Source of the DNA: Paenibacillus pectinilyticus
Lineage (GTDB): Bacteria; Bacillota; Bacilli; Paenibacillales; NBRC-103111
Assembly: GCF_001700435.1 (NCBI RefSeq)
Contig: NZ_LYPC01000027.1
Coordinates: 1,170,433-1,234,432 of the forward strand
Direction: 5' to 3'
DNA length: 64,000 nucleotides
Below, piece after piece: positions 20,902-30,156 of this stretch; position 1 is the stretch's first letter, and every line of letters begins with the position of its first letter. The notes below the pieces were generated by a model. It had not been told where the DNA came from, did no database searches, and was given only the letters and a program-made list of their open reading frames with translations. The translations under genes were made by a program, and so were the position numbers.

Positions 20902-23268
20902 GTGGTAGCAAAATGGAGGACAGCAATACGCTCCAAAAAGTTTTTTATGCGTTTGTTGATTGTAATTGGTATGGTGGGGTTACTTCCCATATTAGTAGCA
21001 AATGTTGTATCCTACTATTCCGTAACTTCCAAATTCAAAACCGAAACTATGGCTGGCAACGAGAAGCTGCTTGCTCAAACGGTTAGTGCAGTGGAGCTCA
21101 TGTTTCATCAAGTGGAAAATACGAGCAGGCAACTGTTGTTCAGCCCCTCCATGCAGATCTTTCAATCCTACACGGATAGTGAAAAATACGAAGCGTATAC
21201 GGAGCAAGATATCACTCACGACCAGGTGAATTACTACAATTACTGGCGGATGAAGGAAGAATCGCTTCGTTATATGGAGTCGTTTCGCGTGAACAACGAT
21301 TTTATTGAATCGGTCTACTTCTATGATAGTGTTCGGAACCAAGTGCTGGATTTCGAAGCATCCAGTCCGCTTGTACAAAAAAACTTGGAAGCGTTTACCG
21401 ATAATGCGTGGCAGTCTGAGGTTGATTCCCTAAGTCCGATGTCAGTCCGGGTATTGGGAACTCGAACGCTTCAGAAGGGCTTTCAGCAAAAGAAAATCAT
21501 GACCATCGTTATTCGCACGTCGTTCGCCCACAATGCGTTTGCTATAAATATCGATGCCGATTACTTATTCAACAAAGCACTTAAGAAGCTCGATTCGGCC
21601 GATCATTACTACGTGGTTGACGGGGATAACCAAATTATAATGACTGACCAGCAGCAGAAACTTTTTCAAATTTGGTCTGCTCCAGCGAAACCTAGCAAAG
21701 TTAATATTTCCTCCTCTGTCATGAATATAGATGGTACAAAGCAAGTAGTTACATCCATTCACTCATCCGAATTGCCATGGACGTTTGTATATACGAGTGA
21801 TTATAATCAAGTGTTACGAGGAACAAATGCTATTATGCGGACGGTTATATTGACAGCAGTGATACTCATTATGCTTATGCTCATTATCGTTTATTTCTCA
21901 ACATCTAAGTTATATCAGCCGATATTGAAGCTGTCCAGCACATTACGTGCGGGACTTCAAGAAGTGAATGCTTCACAGAGCACGAGTGATGAACTTCAAT
22001 GGATTGGCAGACTTATGCACTCCACCATCCTTGAGAGGCAAGAGCTGATTAGCAAACTTAATGATGCTTTGCCGATGTATCGGGAGCATTTTAAACTTTC
22101 TTTGCTTCGTGGTCAGAACCAAACGCTGGAACAGCTTAAGGAGAGGCTTAATTCACTCGGGATTAAGATGACAACTGGGGGATGCTTGCTTCTGCTCATT
22201 GAACAGGAACAAGTTATCGAACATGGCAATGGCGCTTCAATAGTCATTGAAAATCCCTTTGAAGAAGCTGTGAAAATGCTCGAACTAAAATCTTCTATTG
22301 AAGCATCTGGTTGCATGGAAAAGTCTTACGAATACGTTGAGGTCAACACATTGCGGCTTGCAGTCATTGTTCAATTGGAAGAAGAATTCAGCGAGAAAAT
22401 GACTGCATTTTTTCGTGATTTACATAATAAATGGTTATCTTCGGGTACATTATGCAGCATAGGCGTCAGCCGATACGTCCATTCAATTGCACAACTTCCG
22501 CAAGCCTATTTAGAAGCGAAGGAAGCTTTGGAATACCGGCGGATGCTTGGTGGAGGTTCTTTCATTTGCATTGATGAAGTCGCACTTCCCGTAACCAATC
22601 ATTTTACTTATCCAAAAGAAAAGGCGGATCTTGTTTATCGCTTTGTGAAGTTGGCGGATTCGGATGGAGCTGCCAAATCAGTAAATGATTTTATAAAGGA
22701 ACTTGAGGTTCGCCATTTGCCTTTTGAACAATATCAGTCCTTGCTTGTTCACTTCCTGTCAGGTCTGCTGGAAGAATTAATTCGCATGGGGATTAATCCT
22801 GTGGTTCACAATCAAGGGGAAAACAATGTGTACACCGCTTTCCTGAAGCGCAGTACCATACCTGATATGAAGAACTGGCTGCTGGAATTTGTGGCAAGCG
22901 AGTGCCAAGCCGTTGCTGGGCAGCTAAACAATGATGATAATAGTCATATCTCACGGTTAATGGAACTTATCAATCAACAAATTGTTAGCGATGTTTCGCT
23001 GAGTGTACTCGCTACTCAGCTTGGATTGAATTCAGCTTACATAAGCCGGCTATTCAAACAGGAAACCGGTCAGAACTTCAGCGAATACATCAAGGAGCTT
23101 CGGATCGAGCGAAGCAAGCAGATGTTGGCGCAAACCGAATTGCAAATTCAGCAAATCGCAGAGCAGATCGGCTACAACAACTCGTATTACTTTATTCGCA
23201 TATTTAAGGAAAGCGTTGGAATGACACCGGGCGAGTACAAAAAACTGATAAAACAATCGTCATCATAA
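20902..23268 (+). CDS. Membrane-anchored AraC-family regulator with extracellular sensor
   Basis: The protein is 788 residues from GTG 20902. It has one membrane segment near the N-terminus, an extracellular sensor region of about 270 residues, a second membrane segment (ILTAVILIMLMLIIVYF) and a long cytoplasmic part. This ends in an AraC helix-turn-helix pair (SVLATQLGLNSAYISRLFK, IAEQIGYNNSYYFIRIFKES). Sensing and DNA binding thus lie in one chain, as in B. subtilis YesS/YtdP-like proteins. I prefer GTG 20902 because the promoter -10 box ends at 20870, leaving no leader for TTG 20875. It should control the LplABC-type importer downstream. Confidence 0.88.
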   Translation: MVAKWRTAIRSKKFFMRLLIVIGMVGLLPILVANVVSYYSVTSKFKTETMAGNEKLLAQTVSAVELMFHQVENTSRQLLFSPSMQIFQSYTDSEKYEAYTEQDITHDQVNYYNYWRMKEESLRYMESFRVNNDFIESVYFYDSVRNQVLDFEASSPLVQKNLEAFTDNAWQSEVDSLSPMSVRVLGTRTLQKGFQQKKIMTIVIRTSFAHNAFAINIDADYLFNKALKKLDSADHYYVVDGDNQIIMTDQQQKLFQIWSAPAKPSKVNISSSVMNIDGTKQVVTSIHSSELPWTFVYTSDYNQVLRGTNAIMRTVILTAVILIMLMLIIVYFSTSKLYQPILKLSSTLRAGLQEVNASQSTSDELQWIGRLMHSTILERQELISKLNDALPMYREHFKLSLLRGQNQTLEQLKERLNSLGIKMTTGGCLLLLIEQEQVIEHGNGASIVIENPFEEAVKMLELKSSIEASGCMEKSYEYVEVNTLRLAVIVQLEEEFSEKMTAFFRDLHNKWLSSGTLCSIGVSRYVHSIAQLPQAYLEAKEALEYRRMLGGGSFICIDEVALPVTNHFTYPKEKADLVYRFVKLADSDGAAKSVNDFIKELEVRHLPFEQYQSLLVHFLSGLLEELIRMGINPVVHNQGENNVYTAFLKRSTIPDMKNWLLEFVASECQAVAGQLNNDDNSHISRLMELINQQIVSDVSLSVLATQLGLNSAYISRLFKQETGQNFSEYIKELRIERSKQMLAQTELQIQQIAEQIGYNNSYYFIRIFKESVGMTPGEYKKLIKQSSS

Positions 23269-23347
23269 CCAACTTGCAAGCGATGGCCGTTCCTTCCGGT
23301 CCTCGCTTTTTTGATATAATACAACGATTATAAGAGTACATAAATAT

Positions 23348-23418
23348 TTGACATATCTCAGCAATGTCAAAATGATATGTATCGATTTCGAAAAAAAGCA
23401 GATAGTGAAACGCTTTCA
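23348..23418 (+). promoter_or_regulatory. Promoter and 13-base palindromic operator before importer operon B
   Basis: A consensus -35 TTGACA at 23348-23353 is followed after 17 bases by AATGAT as a fair -10 box. Downstream, 23406-23418 reads TGAAACGCTTTCA, a perfect inverted repeat with a three-base centre, the form used by LacI/CcpA-family repressors. Its position in the leader suggests roadblock repression. Confidence 0.55.
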
Positions 23419-23481
23419 AAGATTGTATGGTAAAGGTGTAAGGGAAAAATAAACATGAAGAAAAGGGAGGATAAAGACAGG

Positions 23482-25047
23482 ATGAACATGAAAAAATCCG
23501 TATCGATCACATTTTCTTTCGTATTAGTTGCAAGCATTTTCGCGGGCTGCAGTAGCAATAAAGTAGAGGTGACGCCTGCCGCTTCGACAACCGCAACAGC
23601 AACAACGGCAACAACCTCACCATCCGAGGCGCCGAAAGCTGCATCGATCAACATCTATATGAACAACGGGTTAGAGCAGACATACCCGCAAGGCAGTAAC
23701 CCTGATAAACTGAAAGAGATGCAAAGTCTTGTGGCGAAAGAAACGGGAGTAACTCCTAATGTCATCATGGCGCCAAAAGGACAGCCAGGCCTTGACAAGC
23801 TTAATGCGATGCTTGCGTCTCAAGATAATTTTGATCTGTTCAACGCAGCATCATGGACGAGTCTTGCAGGGCAAGGAGCCATCCAGCCGATTAATGCAGC
23901 GCTTGACAAATACGGTCAAAATATCAAGAAATCGCTTCCTGCCGAAATGTGGAAGGAAGTAACCGATAGTAAAGGGAACATTTGGGGCATACCGAAAACT
24001 GCTCCAGCTAACTTATACCCGGTTTGGATCCGTAAGGATTGGCTGACCAAGCTGAATCTGCCTGAACCGAAGACACTTGAAGATCTTGAGAAAATTATGC
24101 AAGCCTTTAAGGACAAAGATCCAGATGGCAACGGCAAAGACGACACCATCGTTCTTGGCATGGATGGTGGTATGGGTCAATTGAAACAAGAATTCGCTGG
24201 CGGTTTTGTTGATCAAGGAGCCAATAACTGGCTCGACCCTGTAGATAAAAAGATCAAACCGATTGAGGTTAATCCGGGATATAAAGATTTGATCGCCAAG
24301 ATGGCTGACTGGTACAACAAAGGCTATATTTACAAAGAAGCATTTGGCACATTTAATCCTGAAGATTTATTTAAGACAAATCGTCTTGGCATATGGACTG
24401 GATGGTACTCACGAGCAACTCTAATTGCAGGACCTAAAGCGGGTATCGATTATACCCCATATTGGTTGACTGGACCAAAAGGTAAGTTAGACACGGTGAC
24501 TGCGTATGCCGATCAAGCATTTGTCGTACCGAAACAATCCAAAAATGTTGAAGCCGTCATTCGTTTTATTGATTGGGAGTTTAAAAGTCAAGACAACTAT
24601 TTAACTTCTTACTTTGGAATCAAAGATCGTGATTGGAAATGGGTGGATGAGCAAGCGGGTACATATGCGGTGCTTGTGAAAGACATTTCAGCAGGTTATA
24701 TCGGTGAGCTCCGCTGGGCGGCTGTCGCGAACTGGGAAAACAAAACAGTATCTACGGATGCGAGCACCAAAAAGCATAACGAATATCTCAAAAATTTTGT
24801 ATACGTAAATGTTGCGGATTTTGGTAAGGAGCGTCCTGACAAAACGATGATTTACAACAACAAAGCTATAAGCGATGCTGTACCAACCAAAGGTGACATT
24901 GACCGTCTAACGGGTGAAGAACCGATTAAGTTCATTATGGGCGCAAGACCGTTGTCCGATTGGGATAAATTCCAGGATGAACTGAAAAAAGCAGGCATCG
25001 ACAAGCTCACTGACGAGTATACAAAACAGTACAACGCAAGCAAATAA
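23482..25047 (+). CDS. LplA-type extracellular solute-binding lipoprotein
   Basis: The best start is ATG 23482, after AAGGGAGG, giving MNMKKSVSITFSFVLVASIF then the lipobox AGC. An ATG at 23455 in the same frame would add a charged stretch before the signal. The mature protein is a family-1 binding fold (FDLFNAASWTSLAGQGAIQP, WIRKDWLTKLNLPEPKTLED, DKDPDGNGKDDTIVLGMDGG). It resembles the LplA group that works with LplB and YtcP permeases for oligosaccharides of plant or host glycans. A hairpin follows before the permease genes. Confidence 0.92.
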   Translation: MNMKKSVSITFSFVLVASIFAGCSSNKVEVTPAASTTATATTATTSPSEAPKAASINIYMNNGLEQTYPQGSNPDKLKEMQSLVAKETGVTPNVIMAPKGQPGLDKLNAMLASQDNFDLFNAASWTSLAGQGAIQPINAALDKYGQNIKKSLPAEMWKEVTDSKGNIWGIPKTAPANLYPVWIRKDWLTKLNLPEPKTLEDLEKIMQAFKDKDPDGNGKDDTIVLGMDGGMGQLKQEFAGGFVDQGANNWLDPVDKKIKPIEVNPGYKDLIAKMADWYNKGYIYKEAFGTFNPEDLFKTNRLGIWTGWYSRATLIAGPKAGIDYTPYWLTGPKGKLDTVTAYADQAFVVPKQSKNVEAVIRFIDWEFKSQDNYLTSYFGIKDRDWKWVDEQAGTYAVLVKDISAGYIGELRWAAVANWENKTVSTDASTKKHNEYLKNFVYVNVADFGKERPDKTMIYNNKAISDAVPTKGDIDRLTGEEPIKFIMGARPLSDWDKFQDELKKAGIDKLTDEYTKQYNASK

Positions 25048-25056
25048 AATCAGAAG

Positions 25057-25095
25057 AAAGGGGGAATGGGGGAGAGTTGAATCCCATTTCCCTTT
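25057..25095 (+). other. Intergenic stem-loop between binding protein and permeases
   Basis: AAAGGGGGAATGGG pairs imperfectly with CCCATTTCCCTTT just after the binding-protein stop. There is no T run. Such loops usually protect the upstream mRNA so that more binding protein than permease is made (known for importer operons; inferred here). Confidence 0.5.
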
Positions 25096-25118
25096 GATCC
25101 ATAGGAGGAGGGATAATC

Positions 25119-26081
25119 ATGAGTGAAATCGTACTGCAGCGCAAACAGACAGAAATAAGTACTCGGACACGCAGTTTGTGGAAGACGATGCTCATTTATA
25201 GGCATTACTACTTGCTTGTACTTCCGGGCGTTCTATACTTTCTCATTTTTCACTATGTTCCCATGCTCGGAATTGCGATTGCGTTTAAAGATGTTTCCCC
25301 ATACAACGTTATCGGTGATTTACTTCATGGTCCGTGGGTTGGATTTCGTTTCTTTCAACAGTTCATGGATTCGGTCTACTTTTGGAATGTCATGGAGAAC
25401 ACGCTTCTAATCAGTTTATATAAGCTTTTGTGGGCTTTCCCGGCATCGATAGTTCTGGCGCTTATGTTGAATGAAGTTAGTCATGGATTGTTCAAGCGTG
25501 TAGTCCAAACGTTATCTTATTTACCACATTTTCTTTCCATGGTAATTGTTGCAGGTATTCTGGTAAACTTGCTGTCAACCGAGGTTGGTTTTATCAACGT
25601 CATTCTGAAATCACTTGGTTTTGATTCTATTTATTTCATGGGAAATGAAAATTATTTTCGCTCCGTTCTGGTAAGCAGCCATATTTGGCAAAGTATCGGC
25701 TGGGGCAGCATCCTTTACTTGGCGGCTATTGCAGGAATTGACCCGCAGTTATACGAAGCAGCGGAGATGGATGGGGCTGGCCGCTGGCGAAAAATGTGGC
25801 ATGTCACCCTTCCAGGCATTGTTCCAATTATGGTACTGCTGCTGATTTTCAATGTTGGCGGGTTGCTGAATGCAGGTTTTGAGCAAATTTACCTCTTGTA
25901 TTCTCCTCCAGTGTATAGGGTTTCTGATATTATCGATACCTATGTTTATCGGGAAGGCATTGGAGCAACACATTATTCTTATGCAACGGCGGTTGGATTG
26001 TTTAAAAACATAATTTCACTCATCCTCATACTTGCCGCCAATTTTACTGCGAAAAAAATGCAGCAGGAATCACTTTTCTAG
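25119..26081 (+). CDS. LplB-type ABC sugar permease
   Basis: The 320-residue protein begins with a short basic cytoplasmic tail, then YLLVLPGVLYFLIFHYVPML, the hallmark start of LplB proteins. It has six membrane segments and the EAA loop LYEAAEMDGAGRWRKMWHVT. AGGAGGAGGG precedes ATG 25119. It pairs with the YtcP-like permease 12 bases downstream. No ATPase is encoded nearby. Confidence 0.93.
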   Translation: MSEIVLQRKQTEISTRTRSLWKTMLIYRHYYLLVLPGVLYFLIFHYVPMLGIAIAFKDVSPYNVIGDLLHGPWVGFRFFQQFMDSVYFWNVMENTLLISLYKLLWAFPASIVLALMLNEVSHGLFKRVVQTLSYLPHFLSMVIVAGILVNLLSTEVGFINVILKSLGFDSIYFMGNENYFRSVLVSSHIWQSIGWGSILYLAAIAGIDPQLYEAAEMDGAGRWRKMWHVTLPGIVPIMVLLLIFNVGGLLNAGFEQIYLLYSPPVYRVSDIIDTYVYREGIGATHYSYATAVGLFKNIISLILILAANFTAKKMQQESLF

Positions 26082-26093
26082 GAGGTGGCATAG

Positions 26094-26975
26094 ATGCCGC
26101 ACGTTCGCCGCCGTCGGGTGGATTGGTTCACGATTGTTAACTATACCATTCTTATTCTGCTCAGTATAAGCTTCATCGCTCCGTTTATTAACTTGATTTC
26201 GACATCGATCGTTAGTGAAGAGGAACGATTTCGGAGAGGTATGTTCATTCTGATTCCTGAGCACTTTGATCTGTATGCTTATAAAATACTGCTGCGTCAT
26301 GGTTCCCACGTTTACAGCGCGTATATGGTTACGATCTTGCGAGTTGTTGTTGGAACAGCGTGCAATCTGTTTTTTACTATTTTGCTTGCTTATGGTCTGG
26401 CCAAGCGGGGCATGCCCTTTCGTAACGGGATAGCAATGTTTGTTTTTTTTACAATGATTTTCCATGGTGGGTTAATTCCTAGCTATTTGCTTATTACGAA
26501 TATTGGGTTAAGGAATTCCTTCTGGGTTATGATTATTCCGGGACTAATTAGCGCCTTTAACTTCTTTATCATACGTACGTTCTTCCTTGCCATCCCGCAG
26601 GAGCTAGAAGAATCGGCCTTTATGGATGGCGCTTCGCCTTTCGTAATCTTGTGGAAGCTGATTGTGCCGCTTTCCATGCCGTCTATTGTTACCGTCGGTT
26701 TGTTCTACGCAGTTGCTCACTGGAACTCTTGGTTTGATGCTGTCTTGTACATTAAGGACAATCATAAGTTCCCGATTCAAGTCGTCCTAAACAATATATT
26801 GTCTACGAGCACACTCGATGATGAACCTCAGAAATTCACAAACGGTCGCCTTCCTCCCGTGGAAACGCTAAAAGCAGCCATGATAGTAATTTCCACGCTA
26901 CCAATTGTGTGTGTGTACCCATTTATTCAAAAGTATTTTGTTAAAGGCGCCATGATTGGTGCAGTGAAGGGGTAA
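26094..26975 (+). CDS. YtcP-type ABC sugar permease
   Basis: The 293-residue protein shows the YtcP/CUT1 pattern. The start is FTIVNYTILILLSISFIAPF, the middle FFTMIFHGGLIPSYLLITNI, the EAA loop QELEESAFMDGASPFVILWK and the end FIQKYFVKGAMIGAVKG. AGGAGGTGG precedes ATG 26094. It completes the importer of locus B. The nanA-like gene follows after about 100 bases that hold a small hairpin but no clear terminator, so the operon may continue. Confidence 0.93.
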   Translation: MPHVRRRRVDWFTIVNYTILILLSISFIAPFINLISTSIVSEEERFRRGMFILIPEHFDLYAYKILLRHGSHVYSAYMVTILRVVVGTACNLFFTILLAYGLAKRGMPFRNGIAMFVFFTMIFHGGLIPSYLLITNIGLRNSFWVMIIPGLISAFNFFIIRTFFLAIPQELEESAFMDGASPFVILWKLIVPLSMPSIVTVGLFYAVAHWNSWFDAVLYIKDNHKFPIQVVLNNILSTSTLDDEPQKFTNGRLPPVETLKAAMIVISTLPIVCVYPFIQKYFVKGAMIGAVKG

Positions 26976-27072
26976 GAACAAAATAAACAGCACTATTAGT
27001 GGTGTTCAGGGGAATAGCGTTAGTGAAGATCAAGTTATAACTAATAAGATTATAGTTGAAAGAGGGAACCAT

Positions 27073-27996
27073 ATGTCGAACCAAACCAATCTCATGCAAG
27101 GCATTATTCCTGCATTAATTACGCCTTACACAGCTTCTGGACAATTGAATGAGCCTGTTACCAGACAACTTGTTAGACATTTGTTAAAGAAAGGAGTAGG
27201 TGGATTTTATTTGAGCGGCTCCACAGGTGAAGGTTTTTTGCAAACGATTTCAGAGCGAAAAGCTTTTCTTGAGCTTGCACTTGATGAGGTTAAAGGGGAA
27301 GTGCCGGTGATCACACATATCGGCGCCATGGATACAGCAACTTGTGTGGAATTGACGCGGCATGCCGCTGATGTAGGAGCTGCAGCTGTATCAGCTGTCG
27401 CACCATTTTATTATAAGCATGGTTTGGAGCAAGTGAAGGAGCATTATCTGGATATCGCACGTGCAGCTGATATTCCACTAATCATGTATCATTTTCCAGC
27501 TATGACGGGAGTAAATGCTACTGCTGCTTTCTATGCAGAACTAGCCCAAGAACCAAACATTATTGGGGTGAAGTTCACATCTACGAACACTTTCGAGCTT
27601 CAACAGCTGATGGCAGCATGCGGTCCTGATTTCCTCGTATTCAACGGTCCAGATGAAGCCCTATTGGCAGGGCTGGCTATGGGTTGTTGCGGAGCAATCG
27701 GCAGCACGTACAATATTATGCCCGGTAAATTCGTTGAACTGTACAAGGCATTTCAACAGGGCGATTTGACTAGTTCGCGGGCTATTCAATTTGAAGTGAA
27801 TGAAGTTATTGCAGAGCTAATAAAGTATGATTTTATCGCATTTGAGCGGGAAATTCTTCGTCTACAGGGCTTTGAGGTTGGAGCACCGCGCAAACCTATT
27901 CAGCAACTCACTGCTGAACAGCGCCAAAGTATAAGAACATTCGCTGAGCAATTTGCGTTCTTGGACATTCAAGAAGGGGTTAAACAGGAGGCTTAA
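27073..27996 (+). CDS. nanA: N-acetylneuraminate lyase-like aldolase (DapA/NanA family)
   Basis: The 307-residue protein has the class I aldolase features GSTGEGFL (carboxylate binding), Y139 in IMYHFPAMTGV and the Schiff-base K167 in IGVKFTS. The segments VFNGPDEALLAGLAMGCCGA and IGSTYNIMPGKFVELYKAF are closer to sialic acid lyases than to DapA. The expected reaction is retro-aldol cleavage of a 3-deoxy-2-ketoacid sugar to pyruvate and an aldose. The usual partners NanK and NanE are absent, so the substrate may be Kdn, Kdo or a similar acid (inference). A GAGGGAAC ribosome site precedes it. Confidence 0.82.
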   Translation: MSNQTNLMQGIIPALITPYTASGQLNEPVTRQLVRHLLKKGVGGFYLSGSTGEGFLQTISERKAFLELALDEVKGEVPVITHIGAMDTATCVELTRHAADVGAAAVSAVAPFYYKHGLEQVKEHYLDIARAADIPLIMYHFPAMTGVNATAAFYAELAQEPNIIGVKFTSTNTFELQQLMAACGPDFLVFNGPDEALLAGLAMGCCGAIGSTYNIMPGKFVELYKAFQQGDLTSSRAIQFEVNEVIAELIKYDFIAFEREILRLQGFEVGAPRKPIQQLTAEQRQSIRTFAEQFAFLDIQEGVKQEA

Positions 27997-27999
27997 GCG

Positions 28000-29163
28000 A
28001 TGAAAATAACAGCAGTCAAACCAATTCTTGTTAGTGCTCCCTATGCGACACCAGATGATGCGGAGCGTGTATTGTGCTTGCAAACGGGCTATCGTCCTGC
28101 TGTCTTTGTGAAAGTGGAGACGGATGAAGGAATGTATGGGCTTGGTGAGACCTATGCGGGCGTTTATGCGCCAGAGGCAGCAAAGGCACACATCGAGCAA
28201 ATGGCCCATGATTGGATTGGGCAAAATCCATTCTCCATCCTTGAGCTGATTGATCGGGCACGTGTTGCTAATTATTATATGGGACGGATGGGCATTACAC
28301 AGGCATTCCTTAGTGGAATGGAAATGGCTTTATGGGATTTAAAAGGCAAAGCACTTGGGGTACCCGTTTACGAGCTATTAGGCGGAAAAGTGCATAACCA
28401 GATCAAAGCTTACGCCAGTGGTGGGAATAATAAGCCGTTTTCAGAACTAGAAGAAGAAATGCTTGGTTACGTCAATCAAGGTTATGGTGCGGTAAAAATT
28501 CGAATTAATTTGCTGAAAGACCTGGATGCGATTGAGGAAAAGGTGGCTTTTTGCCGCAGTGTGTTAGGGGCAGAAGTGGGGCTTGCTGTTGATGCGTGCC
28601 AAGGACTTGCTAAATATCCATGGCCGGTGAAAACGGCAATTGAAGTTTCACGCAGGCTCGAGGCTTACAATCTTCTCTGGATTGAAGAACCGGCGGAAGT
28701 AACCAATTACGAAGGCTTTGCAGAAATTCGTCGTCAAACGAATGTACCAGTCGCCGGAGGAGAGACAGTAACTAGTTTAGTGGAAGCAGAAGCTTATCTG
28801 AAGGCGGAGGCGCTAGACCTTTTCCAACCAGATGCCGCAGTCATTGGCGGTTTAGCCTCTTTCCGTAGGATCGCCCAAATGTGTGAGCGTAAATTCATTC
28901 CCATTGCTGTGCATGCGTGGTGCGGCGGAGTTGGGATTATGGGCAACTTTCATGCGGCATTCGCATCGCGGAACTGCACGATTCTTGAACTCTCGAATGT
29001 GCCGAATCCACTTAGAAATGAAATGATGATTGAGCCATTGAAATTTGAAAATGGATGCATTCAAGCGCCAACATTGCCGGGATTGGGTGTTCATTTGCCG
29101 GAAGATCTGGAAGAAAAATATCCTTACATACCTGGTTCGGTATATCGGGTGCCGCTCGGTTAA
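28000..29163 (+). CDS. Enolase-superfamily sugar acid dehydratase (mandelate racemase group)
   Basis: The 387-residue protein starts three bases after the aldolase, behind AGGAGG. Active-site residues visible are K166-I-R168 in GAVKIRINL, D198 in AVDACQGL, E230 in LLWIEEPAEV, E255 in VAGGETVTS, DAAVIGG and the base H305 in AVHAWCGG. This set fits the acid-sugar dehydratases of the MR group; the exact sugar cannot be read. It differs clearly from the DgoD of locus A. A 60-base fragment of a close paralogue lies at 37011, next to sigK debris. Confidence 0.85.
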   Translation: MKITAVKPILVSAPYATPDDAERVLCLQTGYRPAVFVKVETDEGMYGLGETYAGVYAPEAAKAHIEQMAHDWIGQNPFSILELIDRARVANYYMGRMGITQAFLSGMEMALWDLKGKALGVPVYELLGGKVHNQIKAYASGGNNKPFSELEEEMLGYVNQGYGAVKIRINLLKDLDAIEEKVAFCRSVLGAEVGLAVDACQGLAKYPWPVKTAIEVSRRLEAYNLLWIEEPAEVTNYEGFAEIRRQTNVPVAGGETVTSLVEAEAYLKAEALDLFQPDAAVIGGLASFRRIAQMCERKFIPIAVHAWCGGVGIMGNFHAAFASRNCTILELSNVPNPLRNEMMIEPLKFENGCIQAPTLPGLGVHLPEDLEEKYPYIPGSVYRVPLG

Positions 29164-29185
29164 ATTTGAAGGGAGGACTCTTGAG

Positions 29186-30136
29186 ATGAGGCCACATGCA
29201 TTAATAGCTGTGAACGCATTTTCGGATTTGCATATGAAACGAATTGGAGAAGCGCTATCGGGTTGGGCCACGTGGGAACGCATCGATGAGGCTGCTTCGG
29301 ACGATATCTATGTTCCGGCTTTGTCTCGGTCGGACATCGCTGTAGGCTGGCCCAAAGCAGATCATGTCTTTGCCAGCAACCTCAAGTTGCTCCAGAGTGG
29401 CAGCGTGGGTTATGACGGCTATCTCGGCAGAAACTGGAGCAGCAAGCCGACATTTACCTACTGCAACGCTAAAGGTGTCATGTCGATTGCCGTAGCAGAG
29501 CAATTCGTGGCGATGATGATGGGGTTAACAAGGAGGATTCCCCAGCATGTAAGGGATATGGGGGAGAGACTTTGGCAGCGCGCGGAAACCTACGATGAAG
29601 TTTACGGAACAACAGCCCTTATCGTCGGAATCGGGGATATTGGTACAGAAATCGCTAGGCGCTGCTTAGGACTCGGTATGAATGTCATTGGGGTTCGGCG
29701 TAATACGGAAGAGCAGCATTCATTTATTAAGGAAGTATATGGCGTTCATGACTTGAAGAAAGTGATAGGTCTTGCCGATCATATTGTGTTAATTCTCCCA
29801 GGTGGAAACGGCACCGATCAGCTATTTGATGCAGATATATTTGCTGCAATGAAACCGGGAGCTTATTTCTATAATCTAGCGCGTGGCAGCATCGTAGATG
29901 AATCAGCACTATACAATGCACTTGCCACCAACCATTTGAGTGGTGCGGGGTTGGACGTGTTTGCCGTGGAGCCGCTGCCAGCAGAAAGTCCTCTGTGGTC
30001 ATTGCATAATGTGATCATTATGCCGCATTCGGGAGGACGCTCCGTTCGGGAGTTTGATCGCATGTGTGACCTCTTTATCGCGAATGCTTACAATTTCAGA
30101 GATGACAAACCGTATGTAAATCCAATTAGATTGTAA
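29186..30136 (+). CDS. D-isomer-specific 2-hydroxyacid dehydrogenase
   Basis: From ATG 29186 (after GGGAGGA) the protein is 316 residues. It has the NAD-binding motif VGIGDIGTEIARRCLGLGMN, the catalytic Arg in YNLARGSIVDESAL, an acidic residue in GAGLDVFAVEPLPAESPLW and the His in VIIMPHSGG. It should interconvert a 2-keto acid and a D-2-hydroxy acid with NAD(P). In this operon it may reduce or oxidise a sugar-derived 2-keto acid next to the dehydratase (inference). Earlier in-frame ATGs overlap the dehydratase gene and have no ribosome site. Confidence 0.87.
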   Translation: MRPHALIAVNAFSDLHMKRIGEALSGWATWERIDEAASDDIYVPALSRSDIAVGWPKADHVFASNLKLLQSGSVGYDGYLGRNWSSKPTFTYCNAKGVMSIAVAEQFVAMMMGLTRRIPQHVRDMGERLWQRAETYDEVYGTTALIVGIGDIGTEIARRCLGLGMNVIGVRRNTEEQHSFIKEVYGVHDLKKVIGLADHIVLILPGGNGTDQLFDADIFAAMKPGAYFYNLARGSIVDESALYNALATNHLSGAGLDVFAVEPLPAESPLWSLHNVIIMPHSGGRSVREFDRMCDLFIANAYNFRDDKPYVNPIRL

Positions 30137-30156
30137 TCGGGGGAGTAAAGAGGATT

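Noticed and set aside
27073-27996. Dihydrodipicolinate synthase for lysine synthesis
   Set aside because: The IGSTYN and YHFPAMTGV segments and the neighbouring sialidase-fold and YhcH-like genes fit a sialic acid lyase-like aldolase better.
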